From the NCBI GenBank assembly GCA_003142915.1, contig PLNZ01000105.1, positions 1 through 5,721 of the forward strand: DNA of 5,721 bases. The letters run 5' to 3'. The position numbers were made by a program, and so were the translations under genes. The notes under the pieces are model-generated. The model was not told where the DNA came from. It did not search any database and saw nothing but the letters and a program-made list of their open reading frames with translations. This DNA comes from Ignavibacteriales bacterium (GTDB taxonomy: Bacteria > Bacteroidota > Ignavibacteria > Ignavibacteriales > Ignavibacteriaceae). How positions within the stretch are numbered: the first letter of the stretch is position 1; each line of letters begins with the position of its first letter. Below are positions 1 to 5,721 of the stretch, one piece after another.

Positions 1-1014
1 ACTTTCTTTAAAACTTACGATTCCGGCAATATTATTTTTATCAGCGCCTTGAATAACAGGACTAAATCTTGTCTCAGCAAGTTTTTCCATAAAATAAGAT
101 GAATTATCTATTATACAATTTTCTATATCACTAAAGCCATGCTGTTTTAAGAGTTTTAGAGATGCATTCAGTGCATAAATTCCTATAGAGTTAAGCGTTC
201 CGCCCTGATAACGGTCGGCAGACTTCTTTAATTTTAACTCATAATGTAAAAAATTCCAAGCATCCTCAACTGAAAGCCAGCCTAAACAATTCTGGTCAAT
301 TTTCTCTTGCAGGCCTTCTGATAAATAAATAAATCCAAGTCCCTGCAAGCCCAAGAGCCACTTTTGGCTACCTGCAGAGACAAAATCAATATTGTCTTTA
401 ATAACATCCAACTGTACAGCGCCAAGACCCTGAATTGCATCAACCGAAAAGATTATTTCTTTCTGCCGGCAAACCTTTCCTATTTTTTCAAGATTCACCC
501 TGTACCCGGTTAAGAATTGAACCTGACTTATTGAAATTAATTTTATTTCCGGGACAATTCTTTCAATAACATCCTCTGCGGAAACAATTCCATCATGAGA
601 TTTAACAAAATCAATAACAATTCCTTTTTTCTGAAGATTTAGAAACGGATAAACATTTGCCGGGAACTCAAGATCATTAAGGAGTATATGATCTCCCTGT
701 TTCAATTTCAAACCGGCGGCTAATATGTTTATACCATTGGTTGTATTATCAACAAAAGCTATACGATCAGGGGATGTGTTGATTAAAGAAGCGAGATCTG
801 ATTTTGTCTCATTAATTATTACCTGCAGCTCGACGTAATCATCAATGTTTGCTGCGCTTTTCTCAAAGAGTACATTATGAATGCTCTCAATTACCGGAGT
901 ACAAACCGGCGCAATAGATGCGTGATTAAAATAAATTTTTCCACATTTAAGATAAGGGAACAGTTCTCTTGCCTTTTTTACATTTAACATTTTTTCAATT
1001 CCAATATTATTCAT
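1..1014 (-). CDS. Class V aminotransferase-fold PLP-dependent enzyme (3' end beyond window)
   Basis: An open frame of 338 codons without a stop runs off the left edge, so the C-terminus is missing; relatives are about 370-400 residues. It reads as a fold-type I PLP enzyme of the class V aminotransferase group (cysteine desulfurase / isopenicillin-N-epimerase-like). Visible motifs are FNHASIAPV near 29-37, DNTTNGIN at 89-96 (cofactor phosphate loop), NDLEFPANVYP at 113-123, SQVQFLTGYR at 163-172, SVDAIQGLGA at 190-199 (D192 should bind the pyridine nitrogen) and GSQKWLLG at 215-222, where K218 is the expected Schiff-base lysine. DRYQGGTLN at 267-275 matches the substrate/phosphate-side Arg and GT-N segment. 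The substrate cannot be told: the region where desulfurases carry their catalytic Cys is outside the window. The start is uncertain: ATG at 1014 has no clear ribosome site, while the in-frame ATG at codon 9 (990-988) has a weak GGA upstream. The gene is transcribed away from the lon remnant and pyk. Confidence 0.88.
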   Translation of the reverse strand, partial: MNNIGIEKMLNVKKARELFPYLKCGKIYFNHASIAPVCTPVIESIHNVLFEKSAANIDDYVELQVIINETKSDLASLINTSPDRIAFVDNTTNGINILAAGLKLKQGDHILLNDLEFPANVYPFLNLQKKGIVIDFVKSHDGIVSAEDVIERIVPEIKLISISQVQFLTGYRVNLEKIGKVCRQKEIIFSVDAIQGLGAVQLDVIKDNIDFVSAGSQKWLLGLQGLGFIYLSEGLQEKIDQNCLGWLSVEDAWNFLHYELKLKKSADRYQGGTLNSIGIYALNASLKLLKQHGFSDIENCIIDNSSYFMEKLAETRFSPVIQGADKNNIAGIVSFKES

Positions 1015-1181
1015 GAAAATTGTTGATGCAAATTTAACAATTTGATTTAAAGATAGTATTGAACGACTTCTTTTAATTTTTTTGTATTAAAAATCAAGAA
1101 CAAGTTTTTTTGAAATTCTTCATAATAATGATTAGATTTTAACTGCGAAATTAGTTGATAATTTTTACTGCCTATTAAGCG
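1015..1181. other. AT-rich intergenic stretch, no gene seen
   Basis: This lies between the divergent PLP-enzyme gene and the lon remnant. All frames are interrupted by stops, and none gives a recognisable protein. It presumably holds the promoter of the minus-strand gene. A TATCTTTA sequence on the minus strand (about 1050-1057) is one base from the Bacteroidota -7 consensus TAnnTTTG, but I found no matching -33 element, so I do not call a promoter. Confidence 0.5.
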
Positions 1182-1384
1182 TTTTATATAGTAACATATA
1201 ATGCCGAAGCAAAAGGATTATTTCATATTTCTGCCATTGAAAGAATTGAAGAAGGAATTCAAGTACTGACAGCTGTAAGGGCCGACAAGTATGATTCTAA
1301 AGGGGTTTATGAAAAAAACCCGTGTTTGATTTAGTTGTGAAAAGATCAAAGATCTTTAAGCAAAATCTAAACCAAGCAAGACAA
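1182..1384 (+). pseudogene. Remnant of LonB-type ATP-dependent protease C-terminus (frameshifted)
   Basis: Reading from 1182 in the frame of codon 1203-1205 gives AEAKGLFHISAIERIEEG followed by IQVLTAVRADKYDSKGVYEKN. This matches the end of the S16 protease domain in COG1067/LonB-like proteases, typically 'A..G.FHIYAV.TI.EGIEILTGV.AG....DG.Y'. After the A-run at 1312-1318 the match continues in the -1 frame as PVFDLVVKRSKIFKQ, corresponding to the usual '(S/T)V...V..RL.....' tail. Both glycines of the expected LTGV.AG are changed (LTAV, RAD), which suggests decay. The frame opens after TAA at 1176-1178 and has no ATG, GTG or TTG start. Nothing upstream resembles the ATPase or the rest of the protease, so only about the last 65 codons survive. 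After the shift the frame runs without a stop into pyk. The family assignment comes from remembered motif patterns, not a search. Confidence 0.7.
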
Positions 1385-1415
1385 ATAATAAAAATCGTAT
1401 TAACGATAAAAAGAG

Positions 1416-1421
1416 AAGGAG
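1416..1421 (+). promoter_or_regulatory. Shine-Dalgarno site of pyk
   Basis: AAGGAG sits 8 bases before ATG 1430, the best ribosome site in the window. It decides the pyk start in favour of 1430. The longer frame opening at GTG 1322 has no such site, and its first 36 codons look like the lon remnant plus spacer. Confidence 0.8.
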
Positions 1422-1429
1422 AAAATAAT

Positions 1430-2902
1430 ATGGGTATTTTCCGCAAAAGCGGATTGAATTCCTTAAGACTAAGTCAACAGGATACTTTTACAAAAACTAA
1501 GATCCTTTGCACTCTGGGGCCTGCTACAAATTCAGCCGGTATAATAAGAAATTTGATTCAATCAGGTATGGATGGAATTAGGCTCAATTTTTCATATAGT
1601 AATTATGATTTTTTTACGGAGCTATATAATGAAGTTGACAAAGCATGCGAGGATGCAAAAACACCTTTGGCGGTGTTAATGGATTTGCAGGGACCTAAGA
1701 TCAGGATAGGTGAACTAACTTCACCGGAGATAGAAATTAACTCGGGTGAAACAATTGAAATTACTATTGATGAAGTAAAAGGGACGAAGGAATTAATTTC
1801 AACATCATACAAGCATCTGCCTAAAGATGCTGAGATAAACGACCCCATTTTGATTGATGATGGGCTTATCCGTTTAAAAATTATTGAAAAGAAAAGTAAT
1901 TCTGTTATTTGTAAAGTTGAAGAAGGCGGAATATTACGTCCAAAGAAAGGGATGAACCTTCCAGGTATGCTTCTTTCAACACCGTCAGTTACGGAAAAAG
2001 ATTTTGATGATATAGAGTTTGCACTAAAGCATAGGGTAGATTACATAGCGCTTTCTTTCGTAAGATCAGCAAAAGATATTTTGCATCTGCGTCAATGGCT
2101 TAAAAATAAAAATCAGATAAGACCTATAATTGCAAAGATTGAAAAGAAGGAAGCTGTTGATAATTTTAATGAGATATTGGAAGCAGCGGATGGTATAATG
2201 GTTGCCCGCGGTGACCTGGGTGTGGAATTACCACCGCAGGAAATTCCTATAATACAAAAGATGATTATTAAGAAATGCAATGCCGTGGGGAAGCTTGTTA
2301 TTACTGCAACGCAGATGCTTGAATCAATGATTCACAACCCGATTCCTACGCGCGCAGAAGCTTCGGATGTTGCCAACGCAGTACTTGACGGAACAGATAC
2401 CGTTATGCTAAGCGGCGAAACATCCATCGGCAAATATCCTGTTCAGACAGTAAAAATGATGAATGACATTGTCCGGAAGGCTGAATTGTACCTACAACCT
2501 CTAAAAGATAATGAATTCGTTATCCCTTCCAATATTGAAGAAAATCTTTTCGATTCAACCGGCAAAGCAATTTCGGCTATTAGCAGACAGGTAAATGCTT
2601 CCGCAATTGTTGTGTTTACTTATAAGGGACGCACAGCAAGAAACCTTGCAAAATTTAGACCGCCTTCTAAAATAATTGCTGTATCAAATAGCGTTGATAC
2701 AATACACAATCTATGTTTATGCTGGGGCGTAACATCAATTTTTATGGATGATATCGACAAGGAACATATTGCAATCGACAAGGCAAAAAAATTAATTTTT
2801 GATGCCGGACTTGTGAAAGAGGGAGATATTGTAATATTCACTGCCGGGGCGCCATATTCCGAAAAGAGCCGTGTTAACTGGTTAAGATTTGAAGCTATAT
2901 AA
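1430..2902 (+). CDS. pyk: Pyruvate kinase
   Basis: Cytoplasmic enzyme of the last glycolytic step (PEP + ADP to pyruvate + ATP). The 490-residue product from ATG 1430 is normal family length. The TIM-barrel A domain begins with TKTKILCTLGPATN (21-34) and has RLNFS at 51-55. The B domain is inserted at about 90-180. The barrel resumes with the active-site signature IIAKIEKKEAV (233-243), where K236 and E238 are the phosphoryl-transfer Lys and metal-binding Glu. MVARGDLGVE (257-266) supplies metal ligand D262, and ITATQMLESM (291-300) supplies T294. DTVMLSGETSIGKYP spans 323-337. The C-terminal allosteric-type domain covers about 370-490, and there is no extra PEP-utiliser domain. Two oddities: MDLQGPKIRIG (84-94) has Leu, Gln, Lys and Ile where K+-dependent enzymes have Thr, Lys, Glu and Thr, predicting K+-independence; and NFSYS (53-57) replaces the usual NFSHG. 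The loop YKGRTAR (398-404) differs from the FBP-binding loop of yeast enzyme, so FBP control is doubtful. Confidence 0.97.
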   Translation: MGIFRKSGLNSLRLSQQDTFTKTKILCTLGPATNSAGIIRNLIQSGMDGIRLNFSYSNYDFFTELYNEVDKACEDAKTPLAVLMDLQGPKIRIGELTSPEIEINSGETIEITIDEVKGTKELISTSYKHLPKDAEINDPILIDDGLIRLKIIEKKSNSVICKVEEGGILRPKKGMNLPGMLLSTPSVTEKDFDDIEFALKHRVDYIALSFVRSAKDILHLRQWLKNKNQIRPIIAKIEKKEAVDNFNEILEAADGIMVARGDLGVELPPQEIPIIQKMIIKKCNAVGKLVITATQMLESMIHNPIPTRAEASDVANAVLDGTDTVMLSGETSIGKYPVQTVKMMNDIVRKAELYLQPLKDNEFVIPSNIEENLFDSTGKAISAISRQVNASAIVVFTYKGRTARNLAKFRPPSKIIAVSNSVDTIHNLCLCWGVTSIFMDDIDKEHIAIDKAKKLIFDAGLVKEGDIVIFTAGAPYSEKSRVNWLRFEAI

Positions 2903-2904
2903 AG

Positions 2905-2926
2905 TTTGGTATTTAAAATTACCGAA
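2905..2926 (+). terminator. Possible weak terminator hairpin after pyk
   Basis: TTTGGTA and TACCGAA form a 7-bp stem (one G-U pair) around an 8-base loop, starting two bases after the pyk stop codon. The following bases (TGTCTTCATAATTTATTCTT) are T-rich but contain no solid T-run. Termination is plausible but weak, and read-through into amrS cannot be excluded. Confidence 0.35.
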
Positions 2927-3024
2927 TGTCTTCATAATTTATTCTTGTCCTTATTTTCATCACTATTGCAGCTTAATAAGATAAGCGTAAATTCAAGATT
3001 AATTAAGAAAATAGTATAATTGAT

Positions 3025-4059
3025 ATGAGTAATGTTATGGAAACTGATAAATTAAAAGTAGCACAGTGGTGGGAACCGGTTGAAAACGGAAAAATTCTTT
3101 GTACACTATGTCCCCGCTACTGTAAGATTGGTGAAGGGCAAGCCGGGTTCTGTTTTATAAGACAAAACCATAACGACAGGCTATACTCAATCGGTTACGG
3201 CAGGCCTACAGGTTTCGCGATTGATCCTGTCGAAAAAAAACCACTCAGCCATTTTTATCCGGGAACTTCAATATTAAGCTTTGGCACAGCCGGCTGCAAC
3301 CTTGGATGCAGGTTCTGTCAAAACTGGTCTATAAGCAAAGCAAAATTAGATGATTTGAATTCGATTTATGCATCGCCTGAAGATGTAGTTAATCTTGCAA
3401 AGAAATATAAGACGCCTTCAATTGCATTTACGTATAACGATCCCACAATCTTCGGCGAGTATGTAATTGATATTTCAAGAATTGCAAGAGAAGAAGGAAT
3501 TAAGACCGTTATGGTCACCGCAGGGTACATCGATAAAAAAGCGCGCAACGATGTTTATAAATATATAGACGCTGCAAATATTGACTTGAAAGGATTTACA
3601 GACAGATTTTATTTCAAGCTAACGTCTTCTCATTTGAATGACATACTTGATACCCTAGTCTGGTTAAAAAAAGAAACTGCAATCTGGTTTGAAATTACTA
3701 CTCTTCTTATCCCGGACGAAAATGATTCTCCTGAAGAGGTAAAGCAAGAATGTGATTGGATAATGGAAAATCTTGGCGGGGGCATCCCGCTTCATTTTAC
3801 AGCCTTCCACCCTGACTTCAAAATGACATACAAAGAAAGAACCCCCGAAAAGACACTTAACACTGCAAGAGAAATTGCACTTTCCATGGGAATTAAATAT
3901 TGTTATACCGGCAATGTACACAACATAGATGGTCAAACAACATACTGTCCCGGCTGCAATACTCCTCTTATTAAAAGAGATTGGCATTCAGTAATCTCCA
4001 ACAAAATCAGAGACGGTAAATGTTACAATTGTGGAATTGAAATTGAAGGCAGGTTCTGA
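3025..4059 (+). CDS. amrS: AmmeMemoRadiSam system radical SAM enzyme
   Basis: Radical SAM protein of the PflA-related COG1180 group, the AmrS partner of AmrA (AMMECR1 domain) and AmrB (Memo-like). The 344-residue product looks complete. An N-terminal Cys cluster (C26, C29, C33, C43, in CTLCPRYCK and AGFC) is typical of AmrS and probably binds metal. FAIDPVEKKPLSHFYPG (64-80) leads into the CxxxCxxC motif GCNLGCRFCQNW (90-101; C91, C95, C98), which ligates the SAM-cleaving 4Fe-4S cluster. SIAFTYNDPTIFGEY (132-146) and VMVTAGYI (162-169) are family blocks, as is PLHFTAFHPDFKM (255-267). The tail carries a second Cys set (C308, C311, C333, C336) resembling a zinc ribbon. The physiological reaction of the system is not established to my knowledge. 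The start may be ATG 3025 or the in-frame ATG 3037; neither has a clear Shine-Dalgarno site. The flanking genes are pyk and ydfG, so no amrA or amrB is adjacent in this window. Confidence 0.93.
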   Translation: MSNVMETDKLKVAQWWEPVENGKILCTLCPRYCKIGEGQAGFCFIRQNHNDRLYSIGYGRPTGFAIDPVEKKPLSHFYPGTSILSFGTAGCNLGCRFCQNWSISKAKLDDLNSIYASPEDVVNLAKKYKTPSIAFTYNDPTIFGEYVIDISRIAREEGIKTVMVTAGYIDKKARNDVYKYIDAANIDLKGFTDRFYFKLTSSHLNDILDTLVWLKKETAIWFEITTLLIPDENDSPEEVKQECDWIMENLGGGIPLHFTAFHPDFKMTYKERTPEKTLNTAREIALSMGIKYCYTGNVHNIDGQTTYCPGCNTPLIKRDWHSVISNKIRDGKCYNCGIEIEGRF

Positions 4060-4287
4060 TTATTGTTTCAATTTTTAATTGTTGAATTACTCCATACTAT
4101 TTGTAACTTATAAAACAATAGAACTAGTTGTCAGACCCGCATAATTCAATTTAAATTTATTCTTCAGAAACTTTAACATGTTTTAAGAAGTTTATATATT
4201 GGTAATTAAAGTTATTAATTACTATAAAAATAAATTTTCCAGGAAGATAAGCGAATAAACCAAATATAATTTTAGGGACAACAACTT
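4060..4287. other. Intergenic gap upstream of the YdfG-like gene
   Basis: A 228-base AT-rich stretch with stops in every frame. It contains the dyad annotated separately at 4202-4222, a TATAAT at 4265-4270 with no recognisable -35 box 17 bases upstream, and a weak AGGGA ribosome site at 4274-4278, 9 bases before the ydfG start. The length leaves room for an independent promoter for the dehydrogenase gene. Confidence 0.45.
4202..4222. repeat. Perfect 8-bp inverted repeat, candidate operator
   Basis: GTAATTAA and TTAATTAC flank the 5-base spacer AGTTA, 65 bases before the dehydrogenase start. The arms extend by a G-T and a T-A pair. In such AT-rich DNA a dyad of this length can arise by chance, and a hairpin this AT-rich would be weak, so a protein-binding site is likelier than a terminator. 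No regulator gene is in view. Confidence 0.3.
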
Positions 4288-5061
4288 ATGGGATTACTTT
4301 CAGAAAAAACTACTTTTATAACAGGGGCTACTTCAGGAATCGGGAAAGCGTGTGCGGAAGAATTTGCTAAAGAAGGCTCAAACCTTATTCTTTCGGCAAG
4401 GCGTATTGAAAAATTAAATGAGTTTGCAGGATTATTGAAAAAGCATTTTGGAATAAAAGTCTATCCGGTTAAGCTTGATGTTAAAAATTATAATGATGTA
4501 AAAAATACTATATCATTATTACCTGAAGAATGGAAAAAGATTGATATATTAATAAACAATGCCGGACTGGCAAGAGGTTTTACCAAAATATACGAAGGCA
4601 ATGTTGAGCATTGGGAAGAAATGATTGATACTAATATTAAAGGACTTCTTTACGTTACAAGACAAATACTCCCATTAATGGTTGCACGGCTTCATGGTCA
4701 TGTTATTAATATCGGTTCAACTGCAGGGCATGATGTTTATCTAAACGGAAATGTTTACTGCGCTACAAAATTTGCTGTTAAGGCATTAACGCAAGCTATC
4801 AGGATTGATACACTGGATAAAAATATCCGCGTAACCGCTGTTGATCCCGGTATGGTACTTACTAATTTCAGCAATATAAGGTTCTCCGGTGATTCTGCAA
4901 AGGCTGACCAAGTCTACGAGGGAGTTAAGCCTCTTTCGGCAGAAGATATAGCAAGCACGGTGCTATTTTGTGTTACTCGTCCTGAACATGTAAATATTAG
5001 TGAAATTATTGTCACCCCAATTCAGCAAGCTTCTTCAGCATATTTAAACAGAAAAAAATAA
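4288..5061 (+). CDS. ydfG: YdfG-like short-chain dehydrogenase (NADP-dependent 3-hydroxy acid dehydrogenase)
   Basis: Classical short-chain dehydrogenase of 257 residues, full length. TGATSGIG (12-19) is the Rossmann nucleotide loop. SARR (36-39) after the second strand has the basic residues expected for NADP(H). LDV (63-65), NNAG (90-93) and N116 in DTNIKG complete the fold. The catalytic set is S144 in NIGSTAG, Y157 and K161 in YCATK, and DPGMV follows at 186-190. Similarity to E. coli YdfG is high throughout, including the SLLPEEWKKIDILINNAG region and the tail NFSNIRFSGDSAKAD, PEHVNI and VTPIQQ. YdfG oxidises serine, allo-threonine and 3-hydroxy acids, and reduces malonic semialdehyde; the substrate here is inferred from similarity. 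A weak AGGGA lies 9 bases before the ATG. It converges with the YciO-like gene, and the hairpin at 5106-5138 lies between them. There is no evident functional tie to amrS upstream. Confidence 0.92.
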   Translation: MGLLSEKTTFITGATSGIGKACAEEFAKEGSNLILSARRIEKLNEFAGLLKKHFGIKVYPVKLDVKNYNDVKNTISLLPEEWKKIDILINNAGLARGFTKIYEGNVEHWEEMIDTNIKGLLYVTRQILPLMVARLHGHVINIGSTAGHDVYLNGNVYCATKFAVKALTQAIRIDTLDKNIRVTAVDPGMVLTNFSNIRFSGDSAKADQVYEGVKPLSAEDIASTVLFCVTRPEHVNISEIIVTPIQQASSAYLNRKK

Positions 5062-5100
5062 AATTAAATATTAGTTGTCAACAATTTGATAAAGAATAAA

Positions 5101-5138
5101 TAAAAAAGGCTGGCAGGGATTAAATCCTAGCCAGCCTT
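5101..5138 (-). terminator. Rho-independent terminator of the YciO-like gene
   Basis: AAGGCTGGC (5106-5114) and GCCAGCCTT (5130-5138) pair perfectly over 9 bp. After an A-A mismatch, GGGAT and ATCCT add 5 pairs (one G-U) around a TAA loop. On the minus strand the hairpin is followed by a T-run, and it begins 20 bases after the stop codon of the minus-strand gene, so it serves that gene. On the plus strand the following bases, AATAATTGG, are a poor tract, but the structure may still help end transcription of the converging dehydrogenase gene. Confidence 0.88.
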
Positions 5139-5158
5139 AATAATTGGATATACCATTT

Positions 5159-5721
5159 TTATACAAACATAGTTATATCTCCGGCGCCTTGCCTAACCAC
5201 TTCAGGAAGATCCATACTTAAATCTACAATGCTCGAAAGAATACCTGGAGGATTTCCTGACGCAAGCATCAGATCTACCTGTGAATTAAAAATATTTTTT
5301 ATTTCAAAAGGATCAAGCAAAACCTGTCCTTTCCTATTAGTTGTGCTGGTACTAATTATAGGATTGCCCAATTCTTCAACCAGCTTAATTGTAACGGAAT
5401 GATTCGGCACGCGGATACCAACGGTTTTTCTTTTGCTCCATAATTTTTTAGGAACCAATTTGGCAGCCGGTAGAATAAAAGTATATGGCCCCGGTAATAA
5501 ATGTCTCATCGATTTGTAAGCATAATCGGAAACTTTGGCATATTTAGCGATATCTTTAAGATTTGCACAAACAAAGCTAAGTAATTTGGTACTGCTATCA
5601 TTTTTAATACTGAAAATTCTTTCGAGCGCTTCTTTATTAAAAATATCACAGCCGATACCGTAAACGGTATCGGTGGGATAAATAATTACCCCTCCGTTTT
5701 TTAAGACTTCAACCGCTTTAT
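5159..5721 (-). CDS. Sua5/YciO/YrdC-family protein, YciO-like (5' end beyond window)
   Basis: The frame is open from the right edge to TAA at 5161-5159, giving 186 visible residues. E. coli YciO is about 206, so roughly the first 15-20 residues are missing. The internal ATG at 5509 is not the start: family sequence continues upstream without a break. Visible blocks, numbered from the edge, are AVEVLKNGGVIIYPTDTVYG (2-21), GCDIFNKEALERIFSIKN (23-40), RHLLPGPYTFIL (72-83), KRKTVGIRVPNH (96-107), NPIISTSTTN (119-128) and PEVVRQGAGD (173-182). TsaC/Sua5 members make threonylcarbamoyl-AMP for tRNA t6A37. YciO shares the fold but differs in the KxR motif. Here that segment is KNDSSTK, with Asp in place of the Arg, and the tail blocks (VIDL-like IVDL, VVRQGAGD) resemble YciO. 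A t6A role is therefore uncertain, although this could still be the genome's only homologue. Confidence 0.87.
   Translation of the reverse strand, partial: KAVEVLKNGGVIIYPTDTVYGIGCDIFNKEALERIFSIKNDSSTKLLSFVCANLKDIAKYAKVSDYAYKSMRHLLPGPYTFILPAAKLVPKKLWSKRKTVGIRVPNHSVTIKLVEELGNPIISTSTTNRKGQVLLDPFEIKNIFNSQVDLMLASGNPPGILSSIVDLSMDLPEVVRQGAGDITMFV

Noticed and set aside
1201..1269. Small ORF starting at ATG 1201 (22 codons, MPKQKDYFIF...)
   Set aside because: It is an out-of-frame shadow of the lon-like remnant, which has recognisable family sequence in another frame.
1603..1848. Minus-strand ORF of 81 codons inside pyk
   Set aside because: It lies antisense to conserved pyruvate kinase sequence and has no recognisable motif.
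2620..2841. Minus-strand ORF of 73 codons inside pyk
   Set aside because: It is an antisense shadow of the pyruvate kinase C-terminal domain.
3015..3020. TATAAT just before the amrS start, as a -10 box
   Set aside because: It ends 4 bases before the ATG, which would require an almost leaderless transcript. I found no -35 element, and such hexamers are common in AT-rich DNA.
3366..3987. Two minus-strand ORFs (60 and 107 codons) inside amrS
   Set aside because: Both are antisense to well-conserved radical SAM sequence and show no independent protein features.
4069..4081. CAATT-TTT-AATTG as a terminator after amrS
   Set aside because: The 5-bp AT-only stem is too weak and has no T-tract after it.
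5159..5509. The 116-codon ORF from ATG 5509 as a complete gene
   Set aside because: The same frame stays open to the window edge and encodes the conserved N-terminal YrdC-fold blocks, so the ATG is an internal Met.

Overview
This AT-rich window comes from a bacterial chromosome and carries mostly core metabolic and housekeeping genes. The protein style suggests a low-GC member of the Bacteroidota/Chlorobi/Ignavibacteriota group: many Lys, Asn and Ile residues, a stand-alone AmmeMemoRadiSam radical SAM gene, and weak Shine-Dalgarno sites at most genes. That placement is inference and only moderately secure. I see no phage, transposon, CRISPR array, rRNA or tRNA.

Layout, left to right. (1) A 3'-truncated class V aminotransferase-fold PLP enzyme lies on the minus strand and runs off the left edge. 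(2) A gap of about 415 bases follows. Its right half is not empty: it holds a decayed C-terminal scrap of a LonB-type (COG1067, S16) protease, with no start codon and a -1 frame break in an A7 run. (3) Pyruvate kinase (pyk) is on the plus strand. Its true start is the ATG at 1430 behind a good AAGGAG site, not the GTG at 1322, which lies inside the lon remnant. (4) A complete AmmeMemoRadiSam radical SAM enzyme (amrS) is on the plus strand. (5) A 228-base AT-rich gap contains a perfect 8-bp dyad. (6) A short-chain dehydrogenase very like E. coli YdfG is on the plus strand. (7) A strong hairpin with a T-tract on the minus strand separates it from (8), a 5'-truncated Sua5/YciO/YrdC-family protein on the minus strand that runs off the right edge and looks more like YciO than TsaC.

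The plus-strand genes are separated by gaps of 122 and 228 bases, so they need not form a tight operon. No shared pathway is evident: pyk is terminal glycolysis, the YdfG-like enzyme is a hydroxy-acid/semialdehyde reductase, and the biochemical role of amrS is not settled. The points that most repay a second look are the lon remnant with its slippery-like junction, the K+-independent signature and the altered NFSHG motif of the pyruvate kinase, the amrS gene without amrA or amrB beside it, and the missing Arg in the KxR motif of the YciO-like protein. I do not see convincing evidence of a wholly new multi-gene system.
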